The translations under genes and the position numbers were made by a program. Below are positions 1 through 4,746 of a stretch of DNA of 5,527 bases, in pieces (within the stretch, counting starts at the first letter, position 1; every line of letters starts with the position of its first letter). The stretch is from Candidatus Woesearchaeota archaeon. GTDB taxonomy: Archaea > Nanobdellota > Nanobdellia > Woesearchaeales > GW2011-AR9. The notes under the pieces were generated by a model. The model did no database searches. It was given only the letters and a program-made list of their open reading frames with translations, and was not told the DNA's origin. The stretch spans positions 1 through 5,527 of the forward strand of contig JACOZM010000017.1 in assembly GCA_016181345.1 (NCBI GenBank). The letters are read 5' to 3'.

Positions 1-1016
1 TCAATCTCTTAAAGAAAAATCCGGGAAGGATAGACTATCTGTCTCAGCGTGAAATTGAGCATCCTCTGCCAGTTGTCAATATTATGACCAAAACAGAGTC
101 AAAAATCTTAGCAGAGAAGTCAAGCCTTTTTTCTCGAAAGAGTTCATTTTCTGAAGAGATGGGGAGTTTTAAATTCAGCTTAGATGACTTATCTCTAACT
201 GATAATGTTTTGTTAGTATTTGAAGTTCTCGACTCATCAGGAAGGACGATGATTTCTCTTAATGGGGAAAATATCTTTAATGGTGAATTAGGAGTGGGAA
301 ATCCAGCTCCAATCACGTTACCTTCGGGATTATTGAAAGAGAACAATGAGCTTGTTTTTAGGATGTCTTCTGTTGGGATCTTGTTCTGGGCAACTCATCG
401 ACTTTCATTGAATAATGTTAAGCTTGTCGCTGATGTTACGGATATTGAATCAAGAACGTCGCTCCAGACATTTTTAGTTTCAGAAACAGAATTAAGCAAC
501 TTAGAACGAGTTGTTCTACGTTTCCAGCCGGATTGTAAATACGGCGAGGTAGGACCGTTAAGAATTGTCTTAAATGGGAATGAGTTATATAATGCTCTTC
601 CTGATTGCGATTTGGCTTTTGTGCCTATCGAAGTTTCTCCAGATTTAGTCAGTCGAGGAGAAAATAAAATTAGCTTTAGCACGGAACGTGGAGCGTATTT
701 ACTTTCTCATCTTGTTGTAGCTTCAGAATTAAAAGATGTCGAGTATCCGACGTATTACTTTGATTTATCACATGAAGATTATCAAGAAGTTCAAGACAAG
801 AAAAGAAGAATCCGTTTGACGATGAATTTTGTTGACGTAACTGATACAAAGTTTGGAGAAATTGTCTTAAACGGATATCAGAATCATTTTGACACTCGGG
901 AAGCTTCCTTGTCGTTGGATTTAAGCGATGATATCGTTCAAGGAACAAATTCAGTCAAAATCAAACCGAAAAAGACGATTGAAGTCCGAGAATTGAGAGT
1001 TGATTTAGTGAATTGA
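1..1016 (+). CDS. Beta-rich repeat protein, probably extracellular; 5' end outside the window
   Basis: I do not recognise a named family. The frame is open from base 3 with no stop, so the first ATG (84) is probably internal: the 27 codons before it read as ordinary protein and no Shine-Dalgarno precedes that ATG. Counting from it, three degenerate modules follow the plan LNG, short strands, then N-x-[ILV]: about residues 53-95 (SLNG at 58-61, NNELVF at 87-92), 157-200 (VLNG at 162-165, ENKISF at 193-198) and 257-295 (VLNG at 261-264, TNSVKI at 288-293). This pattern is common in jelly-roll, galactose-binding-like domains, so a surface beta-sandwich protein is inferred. C151 and C175 in module 2 could form a disulfide. 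Any signal peptide or membrane anchor would lie upstream and is not seen. The gene ends in TGA directly before a T run, and the next gene has its own long leader, so the two are probably separate transcripts. Coding is firm; function is unknown. Confidence 0.85.
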   Translation, partial: NLLKKNPGRIDYLSQREIEHPLPVVNIMTKTESKILAEKSSLFSRKSSFSEEMGSFKFSLDDLSLTDNVLLVFEVLDSSGRTMISLNGENIFNGELGVGNPAPITLPSGLLKENNELVFRMSSVGILFWATHRLSLNNVKLVADVTDIESRTSLQTFLVSETELSNLERVVLRFQPDCKYGEVGPLRIVLNGNELYNALPDCDLAFVPIEVSPDLVSRGENKISFSTERGAYLLSHLVVASELKDVEYPTYYFDLSHEDYQEVQDKKRRIRLTMNFVDVTDTKFGEIVLNGYQNHFDTREASLSLDLSDDIVQGTNSVKIKPKKTIEVRELRVDLVN

Positions 1017-1080
1017 TTTTTTTTATTCCTCCCATTTTAGGTCTTATCTTCTCATCAATGAATTTTTCTTGATGATTTTT
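1017..1080 (+). terminator. Oligo-T run plus hairpin/T5 terminator of the first gene
   Basis: Eight T residues (1017-1024) follow the stop codon directly, which is the usual archaeal termination signal. About 30 bases on, TCATCAA (1052-1058) and TTGATGA (1069-1075) form a 7-bp stem with a 10-base loop, followed by T5 (1076-1080), resembling a bacterial-type intrinsic terminator. The two together make transcript end here likely. Confidence 0.55.
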
Positions 1081-1120
1081 AATAATTATTTATTGTAATT
1101 GAATAATCATTTATTCTAAT
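1081..1120. repeat. Tandem 19-base AT-rich direct repeat
   Basis: Bases 1081-1099 and 1102-1120 match at 17 of 19 positions, differing at unit positions 7 (T/C) and 15 (G/C). The 21-base period is two DNA helical turns, so both copies face the same side of the helix. They lie some 35 bases upstream of the TATA-like box, where archaeal regulators can bind. Low complexity makes chance partly plausible. Confidence 0.5.
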
Positions 1121-1153
1121 AGGGTATTTTCTCCGTCGTTCTTAAGAGTAAGG

Positions 1154-1162
1154 TTTTTATAG
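1154..1162 (+). promoter_or_regulatory. TATA-like box, candidate promoter of the membrane-protein gene
   Basis: TTTTTATAG resembles the archaeal TATA consensus and follows purine-rich bases (AGTAAGG) that could serve as a TFB recognition element. It predicts a transcript start near 1183-1186 and thus a leader of about 160 bases, long for an archaeon. Closer TATA-like stretches (1257-1264, 1283-1289, 1293-1300) overlap the inverted repeat and are alternatives giving shorter leaders. Confidence 0.4.
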
Positions 1163-1201
1163 CTTAGAAGATTCATTCGTTTAAAGTAGAGTTCGAGTTA
1201 A

Positions 1202-1215
1202 AGCAAATATTTGCT
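1202..1215. promoter_or_regulatory. 14-base perfect palindrome, operator-like
   Basis: AGCAAATATTTGCT is perfectly self-complementary. It lies about 20-30 bases downstream of the transcript start predicted from the 1154 TATA-like box, a place where a bound dimeric repressor could block transcription. No regulator gene is visible in the window, so function is inference. Confidence 0.35.
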
Positions 1216-1262
1216 AGATTGATGTTTAAAAAAAGAGGTGGAAGGACTATTTCAAAGCTATA

Positions 1263-1320
1263 TACGATCTGATATTAATCTTGTTATATCCGATTTAATA
1301 TCAATCATCGAAAGATCGTA
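1263..1320. repeat. Two-part inverted repeat ahead of the membrane-protein gene
   Basis: The inner arms are TGATATTAA (1270-1278) and TTAATATCA (1295-1303), perfectly complementary over 9 bp around a 16-base loop. The outer arms are TACGATC (1263-1269) and GATCGTA (1314-1320), perfectly complementary over 7 bp and joined to the inner stem directly on the left but through 10 extra bases on the right. In RNA this is a 16-bp hairpin with a one-sided bulge; in DNA it could be paired operator sites offset by about one turn. It ends 22 bases before the start codon, which has no Shine-Dalgarno site, so it could control initiation. Confidence 0.55.
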
Positions 1321-1342
1321 GTGCTGTTCATCCGTTATCATC

Positions 1343-3061
1343 ATGGGGATTTGGGACAAGATAAAATCTGGAACCAGTCGAGCAGCTCGGCAGAACATGA
1401 CTAGTTCGGGTGCTAGTCCGACGATGATGCCGACGTTAAGCAAGACTCCTGCTGCAGTTAAAGCAGTTGCTGTAGGAACAGCAGCTACGGCAGCAGCAGG
1501 GATGAAAATACCGGCGGTTGTTTTAATTATAGGGGGATTAATCAAATTCAGTCTTTTTCAAGGTCCTTCTGGAGCAGGATTGCTGCTTTCGATCATGCTG
1601 TTTGTCATTTCAGGATATGCTTTAGCGCAAAGACTAGGTCCAGGAGATGCGAAATTAAAATTAGGCATATTTTTACCGATGATCTATTTTAGCGTCTGGT
1701 ATTTTCTTTTTAAGGCTAATTATGATCCGAGTTTTTTATTTTATTTCATTGCTATCATTGCCAGTGTAACTCTGTTATTTGCTGTATTTACCAAAGGAAA
1801 AGGTGTTGTTCCTGAATTAGTCGGTTTTGTTCCGGCTATCTTTCTGTTTTTAGATCTAGGCATGATCCCTTTTTTAGTTCAACAGTTAAATTTGTCTTTA
1901 ACTCCGTTGATGGAGAACTTAATCTTATGGATGCCGTGGTGGGCTTTACTTGGATTATTTACGTTACCAGAAGAAGTTACGGATAGTCCAGCATGGAATA
2001 AGATCATTGAAATTCTGAAAATTGTTGGAATATTATATCTTGTTTTTGTTTTTATCGCTCCAGCGGTGCCAAATTTAGGATATAATACGTCGGTTATTCC
2101 GGGAGCTGCAGAGTTAGAAGAAGCTCAGCAGAATCTTCGGGAAAAATTGCCGGAAGGAAGAAATCCGTTTTTAGTCCGAATGGAATGTATTTTTTCAGGA
2201 GAGATTCAAGATGTAGAAGGATGTGTAAAAGAAAAACAGCTGAAATATGAGATCGAGAAGTTTTGTGAAGATGTGGAAGGTTATGAGCCAGAAACTCCGG
2301 AATTTGACAACTGCTTTTATGAAGAGCAGGAACGACGAAAAAGCATGACGTTATTAGCTGGAGGAACAATTGACCGGACAATAACAATCCCTACGGCTGC
2401 AGAAATAGTCTTTCACGAAGAATCTTTTCCTCAATTATTTTCTGATCCCTCTCCATTTCCTGTTGAATTTAAATTGACGAATCCAAGAGGATTAAGCATA
2501 ACCATCAATCCTTCATGTTCATTTAAAGGCCAGGATGGAACTGAAGTCTTAGGCAGGATAGATGGAAGCTATGGAAATGATGTTGTTGAAGGAGAGACGT
2601 ATTCTACTTTTTATCTTTGCACTCCTGAAGAGCCATTGCAGGAAGGAAGGTATACGATGACATTCCAAGCTGATCTGTTAAATCTAGAGACGAAATCAAG
2701 GCTGCAGAGGGCGTTCATCAACGGAGATGTCTTAACACAAAAAGAAAAGGAACGGTTGAGAAATGAAGAGATCAGCAAAGTAGTTAAGATTGCACAATCT
2801 CAAGTTCCAGCGGAATTCGCAGGGATTTATTTTGATCTAGGCCATGGCGGAGATGATATTGTCATCGAATATCGTGAAGGTTTAGAAAGCTCTGCTGAAG
2901 GTGGAGAAGGCTTCATGAAAAAGCCGATTTTATTACGATCGTACATCAAGAATATAGGTAGGGGAAAAATTGTGCAGGTGCAAGGATATTTTATTGACCT
3001 TCCTGGATTTACGCCTCGCAAATATTTTAAGGAGCCAGGAATGGACTGCCCGCGAATTTGA
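1343..3061 (+). CDS. Polytopic membrane protein with Cys-containing ectodomain; C-terminus frameshifted
   Basis: No named family is recognised. The 572-residue product starts with a soluble segment (1-54) that turns Ala-rich (37-53), followed by about seven hydrophobic segments near 55-72, 76-97, 105-124, 129-150, 156-177, 190-208 and 222-243. The rest (about 245-572) is polar and probably outside the cell. It has four closely spaced cysteines (C282, C294, C308, C324), then an Ig-like beta region with C392 and C426 placed as a likely disulfide, then KNIGRG (536-541), matching KNKGKG in the downstream lipoprotein. The frame ends at TGA 3059-3061 after MDCPRI, but the expected last strand continues in another frame to 3146. 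ATG 1343 is the only start: an in-frame stop lies at 1319-1321. No ribosome site precedes it. Probably co-transcribed with the next gene. A role in the cell envelope is inferred. Confidence 0.85.
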   Translation: MGIWDKIKSGTSRAARQNMTSSGASPTMMPTLSKTPAAVKAVAVGTAATAAAGMKIPAVVLIIGGLIKFSLFQGPSGAGLLLSIMLFVISGYALAQRLGPGDAKLKLGIFLPMIYFSVWYFLFKANYDPSFLFYFIAIIASVTLLFAVFTKGKGVVPELVGFVPAIFLFLDLGMIPFLVQQLNLSLTPLMENLILWMPWWALLGLFTLPEEVTDSPAWNKIIEILKIVGILYLVFVFIAPAVPNLGYNTSVIPGAAELEEAQQNLREKLPEGRNPFLVRMECIFSGEIQDVEGCVKEKQLKYEIEKFCEDVEGYEPETPEFDNCFYEEQERRKSMTLLAGGTIDRTITIPTAAEIVFHEESFPQLFSDPSPFPVEFKLTNPRGLSITINPSCSFKGQDGTEVLGRIDGSYGNDVVEGETYSTFYLCTPEEPLQEGRYTMTFQADLLNLETKSRLQRAFINGDVLTQKEKERLRNEEISKVVKIAQSQVPAEFAGIYFDLGHGGDDIVIEYREGLESSAEGGEGFMKKPILLRSYIKNIGRGKIVQVQGYFIDLPGFTPRKYFKEPGMDCPRI

Positions 3062-3146
3062 GGCTACATTAAAATATGATTATCAAGTTGAAGCTAAGAA
3101 AGGGTTTACATTGATAACTCAAGAAAGCTTGATCAAACAGAGTTAA
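3042..3146 (+). pseudogene. Out-of-frame C-terminal remnant of the membrane-protein gene
   Basis: A frame one base ahead of the main one reads WTAREFEATLKYDYQVEA and on to LIKQS before TAA (3144-3146). Its F-x-x-x-L-x-Y-x-Y pattern matches the C-terminal strand of the following lipoprotein (TTFSVEMDYEYV), which supports it as the real C-terminus of this gene rather than chance. This frame is closed upstream by a stop at 2955-2957, so the frame change must fall between 2958 and 3058. Dropping one base around GGAATGG (3038-3044) joins the frames. A larger deletion is also possible, because the lipoprotein has roughly 40 more residues between the equivalent KNxGxG and YxY motifs. No start or ribosome site suggests a separate gene. 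Confidence 0.6.
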
Positions 3147-3195
3147 GATGAAGGGCTATTTTGATCTAAATCTAGATGCTCAGAAATTGAATAAA

Positions 3196-3201
3196 AAGGT
3201 G
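3196..3201 (+). promoter_or_regulatory. Ribosome binding site deciding the lipoprotein start
   Basis: AAGGTG matches part of the archaeal Shine-Dalgarno consensus and lies 8 bases before ATG 3210. A GTG at 3201 is in frame but overlaps this site and has none of its own, so ATG 3210 is preferred. Confidence 0.55.
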
Positions 3202-3209
3202 TGAAAGCA

Positions 3210-4115
3210 ATGGACTTATCTAAAAAAAGAGAAATGAATCGGAGCTTACTACCTTTAACTGTTCTTCTAGTTTTAACACTATTCCTGTCGAGCTGTGGTT
3301 CTTCTGTCCAACCAGAGCCTATTCAATATTTTAAAGAGGGAGTGAAAGATGTCAAACTCAGTTTCTTTCAAAATACTCCGCCGAAAGAGATCTATGAAGA
3401 TTCTGATTTTAAGATTGCAGTCGAACTAGACAACCAGTTAGGGTATGATATTAAAGAAGTCTCGGTTGCAATGGCTGGAGATTTAGATTCACGTTACCTT
3501 CAATTGACGGATGAGGAGATGGAAAAAAGGCCGGAAGGTTCTATGGGAGATGGCTATTTGTTAGGCAGAAGTCCGACAAATCCTGTTGGGGAAAGGTCTA
3601 TCTTGGAATTTTCTGCTCATTCAGGACGGTTGTTTGAAAATTCTGAACGTCAAGAACTAGGTTTTTTTGCCAAAGCGAGTTATGCTTCAGAAGTTCTTTT
3701 TTTAGATACTATCTGTATTAATCCAAACTTGTATGATGTTTATGATTCAGGATGTAAAGTTGATCCTCAGAAAAGCTATACCGGACAAGGAGCACCTTTA
3801 GCGGTTACTAAAATGGAGCAGGTTGTCAGCCCGGGAAGCGGGGCGGAAGTAGAATTACGTCTTACGGTGAAGAATAAAGGGAAAGGTCGAGTAAAATCGA
3901 TTTACGTTCGCTCGGCCAAGTTAGGAAGTTCAGAAGTTTATTGTAAATTTAAAGGCCCAGATTCAAGAACATGGAATGTTAATACATTTGATGAAGCATT
4001 ATTGATATGCAATACTGTTTTAGATCAGATTTCATCGTATGAAACGACATTCTCTGTAGAAATGGATTATGAATATGTTTTAAGTTCTTTTAAGAGCATT
4101 AGTTTAGTGAAGTGA
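3210..4115 (+). CDS. Secreted lipoprotein-like protein with Ig/CARDB-like modules
   Basis: The product has 301 residues from ATG 3210; GTG 3201 would add three. A basic N-terminus (KKR), a hydrophobic core (about residues 13-26) and LSSC (26-29) form a signal peptide with lipobox, so C29 is the probable lipid anchor. Module 1 (about 45-195) has an Ig-like strand (FKIAVELDNQLGYDIKEV, about 67-84) and cysteines C169 and C182. Module 2 (about 196-301) has LTVKNKGKGRVKSIYV (about 218-233), resembling CARDB-type surface modules, with C245 and C267 as a likely disulfide, and ends with a YEY strand. Module 2 resembles the C-terminal region of the preceding membrane protein, including its frameshifted tail. 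The start is 63 bases after that tail with no clear promoter between, so one operon is likely. An envelope role, perhaps as a partner of the membrane protein, is inferred; the specific function is unknown. Confidence 0.85.
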   Translation: MDLSKKREMNRSLLPLTVLLVLTLFLSSCGSSVQPEPIQYFKEGVKDVKLSFFQNTPPKEIYEDSDFKIAVELDNQLGYDIKEVSVAMAGDLDSRYLQLTDEEMEKRPEGSMGDGYLLGRSPTNPVGERSILEFSAHSGRLFENSERQELGFFAKASYASEVLFLDTICINPNLYDVYDSGCKVDPQKSYTGQGAPLAVTKMEQVVSPGSGAEVELRLTVKNKGKGRVKSIYVRSAKLGSSEVYCKFKGPDSRTWNVNTFDEALLICNTVLDQISSYETTFSVEMDYEYVLSSFKSISLVK

Positions 4116-4184
4116 TTTTGTAGGATAAAGTTTAGTAAAATATTGGTTTTAGTTGTATTAGAAAATTCGTATACTAGAAGGTTT
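4116..4184. other. Short gap between convergent genes
   Basis: These 69 bases separate the stop codons of the lipoprotein gene (plus) and the glutaredoxin-like gene (minus). T-rich patches occur on both strands (for example GGTTTTAG at 4145-4152 and, on the minus strand, AATTTTCT at 4161-4168), enough for archaeal oligo-T termination, but no strong hairpin is seen. Confidence 0.35.
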
Positions 4185-4433
4185 TTATGAGCTTTTTGGG
4201 ACATTCTCAATGATTTCTGTTAAAGCAGCTTCATTAAAGCCGACAACAATCTTTCCATCAATATCGATAACAGGAGTGGATAATTGTCCAGACTTTTCTA
4301 GAACTTCATCTCGGGCTTTATCGCTTTCTATCAAGTCGTGCTCGGCAAAGGATAATTTCTTCTTTTTTAACCAAACTTTCAAGTCTTTACACTGCGGACT
4401 TGTTGGAGTAATATAAATCTTAATATCAGTCAT
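4185..4433 (-). CDS. Glutaredoxin/NrdH-like thioredoxin-fold protein, SPQC at the active site
   Basis: The 82-residue product has the length and order of the small glutaredoxin/NrdH/YruB-type family: a first strand (KIYIT, 5-9), the active-site loop (TPTSPQC, 9-15), helix 1, the cis-proline motif STPVIDIDG (52-60) and the closing VVGFNE (63-68) with a final helix. These proteins normally pass electrons by dithiol exchange in the cytoplasm, supporting ribonucleotide reductase or disulfide reduction. Here the first, nucleophilic cysteine of CxxC is Ser12 (codon AGT at 4400-4398, one base from TGT), while Cys15 remains and is the only cysteine in the protein. Classical dithiol chemistry is therefore unlikely; binding, monothiol or non-catalytic roles are possible. 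ATG 4433 has no ribosome site and lies about 23 bases after a TATA box, suggesting a leaderless mRNA. It converges with the lipoprotein gene and diverges from the eS1 gene. Confidence 0.9.
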   Translation of the reverse strand: MTDIKIYITPTSPQCKDLKVWLKKKKLSFAEHDLIESDKARDEVLEKSGQLSTPVIDIDGKIVVGFNEAALTEIIENVPKSS

Positions 4434-4451
4434 TTGCTAAAGAATATGTTC

Positions 4452-4460
4452 TATATATTT
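4452..4460 (-). promoter_or_regulatory. TATA box for a leaderless glutaredoxin-like transcript
   Basis: Read on the minus strand this is AAATATATA, preceded by AACTTTT. Its centre is about 23 bases before ATG 4433, so transcription would begin at or just before the start codon, which agrees with the missing ribosome site. A second box (minus-strand CTATATAAAA, 4491-4482) would give a short leader of about 25-30 bases. Confidence 0.5.
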
Positions 4461-4585
4461 AAAAGTTGTTAAGATTTTTTGTTTTATATAGGATAGGGTT
4501 TTAGAGTCTTTATTATGGGGGGATTTCACCTATTCTACGTCTGTCCTTTTCGCATGCTCATAAAACCAGATGATTTTAAGGATAA

Positions 4586-4596
4586 TATTTATAAAT
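4586..4596 (+). promoter_or_regulatory. TATA-like box, candidate distal eS1 promoter
   Basis: TATTTATAAAT fits the archaeal TATA consensus and predicts a start near 4615-4620. That transcript would include both stem-loops in a leader of about 130 bases. TTTATATATA (4670-4679) is an alternative promoter with a start near 4700 and a leader that would lose the 5' arm of the second hairpin. Confidence 0.4.
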
Positions 4597-4628
4597 AGCC
4601 GACAAATTTAGAACTCCATTAAACGTAT

Positions 4629-4679
4629 TATATACTAAAAGCAAGAAATTTTCGAACATGATCCTTGCTTTTATATATA
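4629..4679 (+). ncRNA. Stem-loop 1 of the tandem eS1 leader hairpins
   Basis: TAAAAGCAAG (4636-4645) pairs perfectly with CTTGCTTTTA (4664-4673); past a single bulged C (4635), TATATA (4629-4634) pairs with TATATA (4674-4679), giving 16 bp in all. The 18-base loop (4646-4663) contains TTCGAAC (4651-4657). The AT-rich outer stem could instead be promoter sequence, so the structure is certain at sequence level but its existence as RNA is inference. Confidence 0.5.
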
Positions 4680-4719
4680 CAAAGGCACTATAAATCAGTT
4701 CGAATATTTAGTGCCTTTG
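4680..4719 (+). ncRNA. Stem-loop 2 of the tandem eS1 leader hairpins
   Basis: CAAAGGCACTA (4680-4690) pairs perfectly over 11 bp with TAGTGCCTTTG (4709-4719) around an 18-base loop (4691-4708). It starts on the base after stem-loop 1 ends and stops 12 bases before the eS1 Shine-Dalgarno site. Its loop contains GTTCGAA (4698-4704), the exact complement of TTCGAAC in loop 1. The position suits control of eS1 translation, for instance autoregulation as known for other ribosomal proteins, but this is inferred from position alone. Confidence 0.55.
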
Positions 4720-4731
4720 GTATAGTTCAGT

Positions 4732-4737
4732 GGAGGT
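4732..4737 (+). promoter_or_regulatory. Strong Shine-Dalgarno site deciding the TTG start of eS1
   Basis: GGAGGT, a perfect match to the anti-Shine-Dalgarno of 16S rRNA, lies 9 bases before TTG 4747. It fixes this unusual start codon; the product then begins MANEEQKK, as expected for the basic N-terminus of the family. Confidence 0.85.
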
Positions 4738-4746
4738 AAGTTTACG

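Larger units (their letters stand above)
1017..1342. other. 326-base intergenic region with promoter and palindromes
   Basis: This gap holds no convincing gene. In order it contains the terminator of the preceding gene, an AT-rich 21-base tandem repeat (1081-1120), a TATA-like box (1154-1162), a 14-base perfect palindrome (1202-1215), a Shine-Dalgarno-like GAGGTG (1235-1240) with no start codon at a useful distance, and a two-part inverted repeat (1263-1320) ending 22 bases before the next start. A 16-codon frame (ATG 1222 to TGA 1272) is the only small ORF worth noting; it has no ribosome site. Confidence 0.6.
4434..4746. other. 313-base divergent intergenic region with eS1 promoters and leader
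   Basis: No gene is supported here. The left end carries the minus-strand promoter of the glutaredoxin-like gene. A locally GC-richer patch (about 4516-4560) contains a run of six G but no recognisable RNA gene. The right half holds several TATA-like stretches facing the eS1 gene (4586-4596, 4629-4634, 4671-4679), the two abutting stem-loops (4629-4719) and the eS1 ribosome binding site. Confidence 0.6.

Noticed and set aside
395..948. Antisense open frames inside the first gene
   Set aside because: They overlap a clearly coding plus-strand frame, lack initiation signals and have no recognisable motifs.
1070..1080. TGATGA resembling a C box of an archaeal C/D guide RNA
   Set aside because: No D box (CTGA) follows at a suitable distance; the bases are better explained as the 3' arm of the terminator hairpin.
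1258..1545. Antisense open frame with a hydrophobic Ala/Val-rich product
   Set aside because: It is the mirror of the Ala-rich N-terminus of the membrane protein and the AT-rich leader; no promoter or ribosome site supports it.
3148..3204. 18-codon ORF (MKGYFDLNLDAQKLNKKV) whose TGA overlaps GTG 3201
   Set aside because: The overlap looks like translational coupling, but there is no ribosome site, and the downstream gene's better start is ATG 3210 with its own site. Most likely chance.
4178..4194. AAGGTTTTTATGAGCTT, similar to the promoter-like AAGGTTTTTATAGCTT at 1150-1165
   Set aside because: It sits at the 3' end of the convergent glutaredoxin-like gene with no gene starting downstream on the plus strand; a short AT-rich match is likely chance.
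4489..4537. 9-bp stem TAGGATAGG/CCTATTCTA with one G-U pair
   Set aside because: The 31-base loop is long, one pair works only in RNA, and no promoter clearly transcribes the whole unit.
4515..4598. 27-codon ORF starting ATGGGGGGA
   Set aside because: No ribosome site, no recognisable sequence, and its end overlaps the best eS1 TATA-like box.
4698..4739. tRNA-like pieces: GTTCGAAT (T-loop-like) and GGTATAGTTCAGTGG (D-arm-like), in permuted order
   Set aside because: The T stem does not pair (the position after the loop is A, not C), there is no matching D-stem GAAC or acceptor partner, and the D-arm-like part runs into the eS1 Shine-Dalgarno site. It is neither a normal nor a permuted tRNA.
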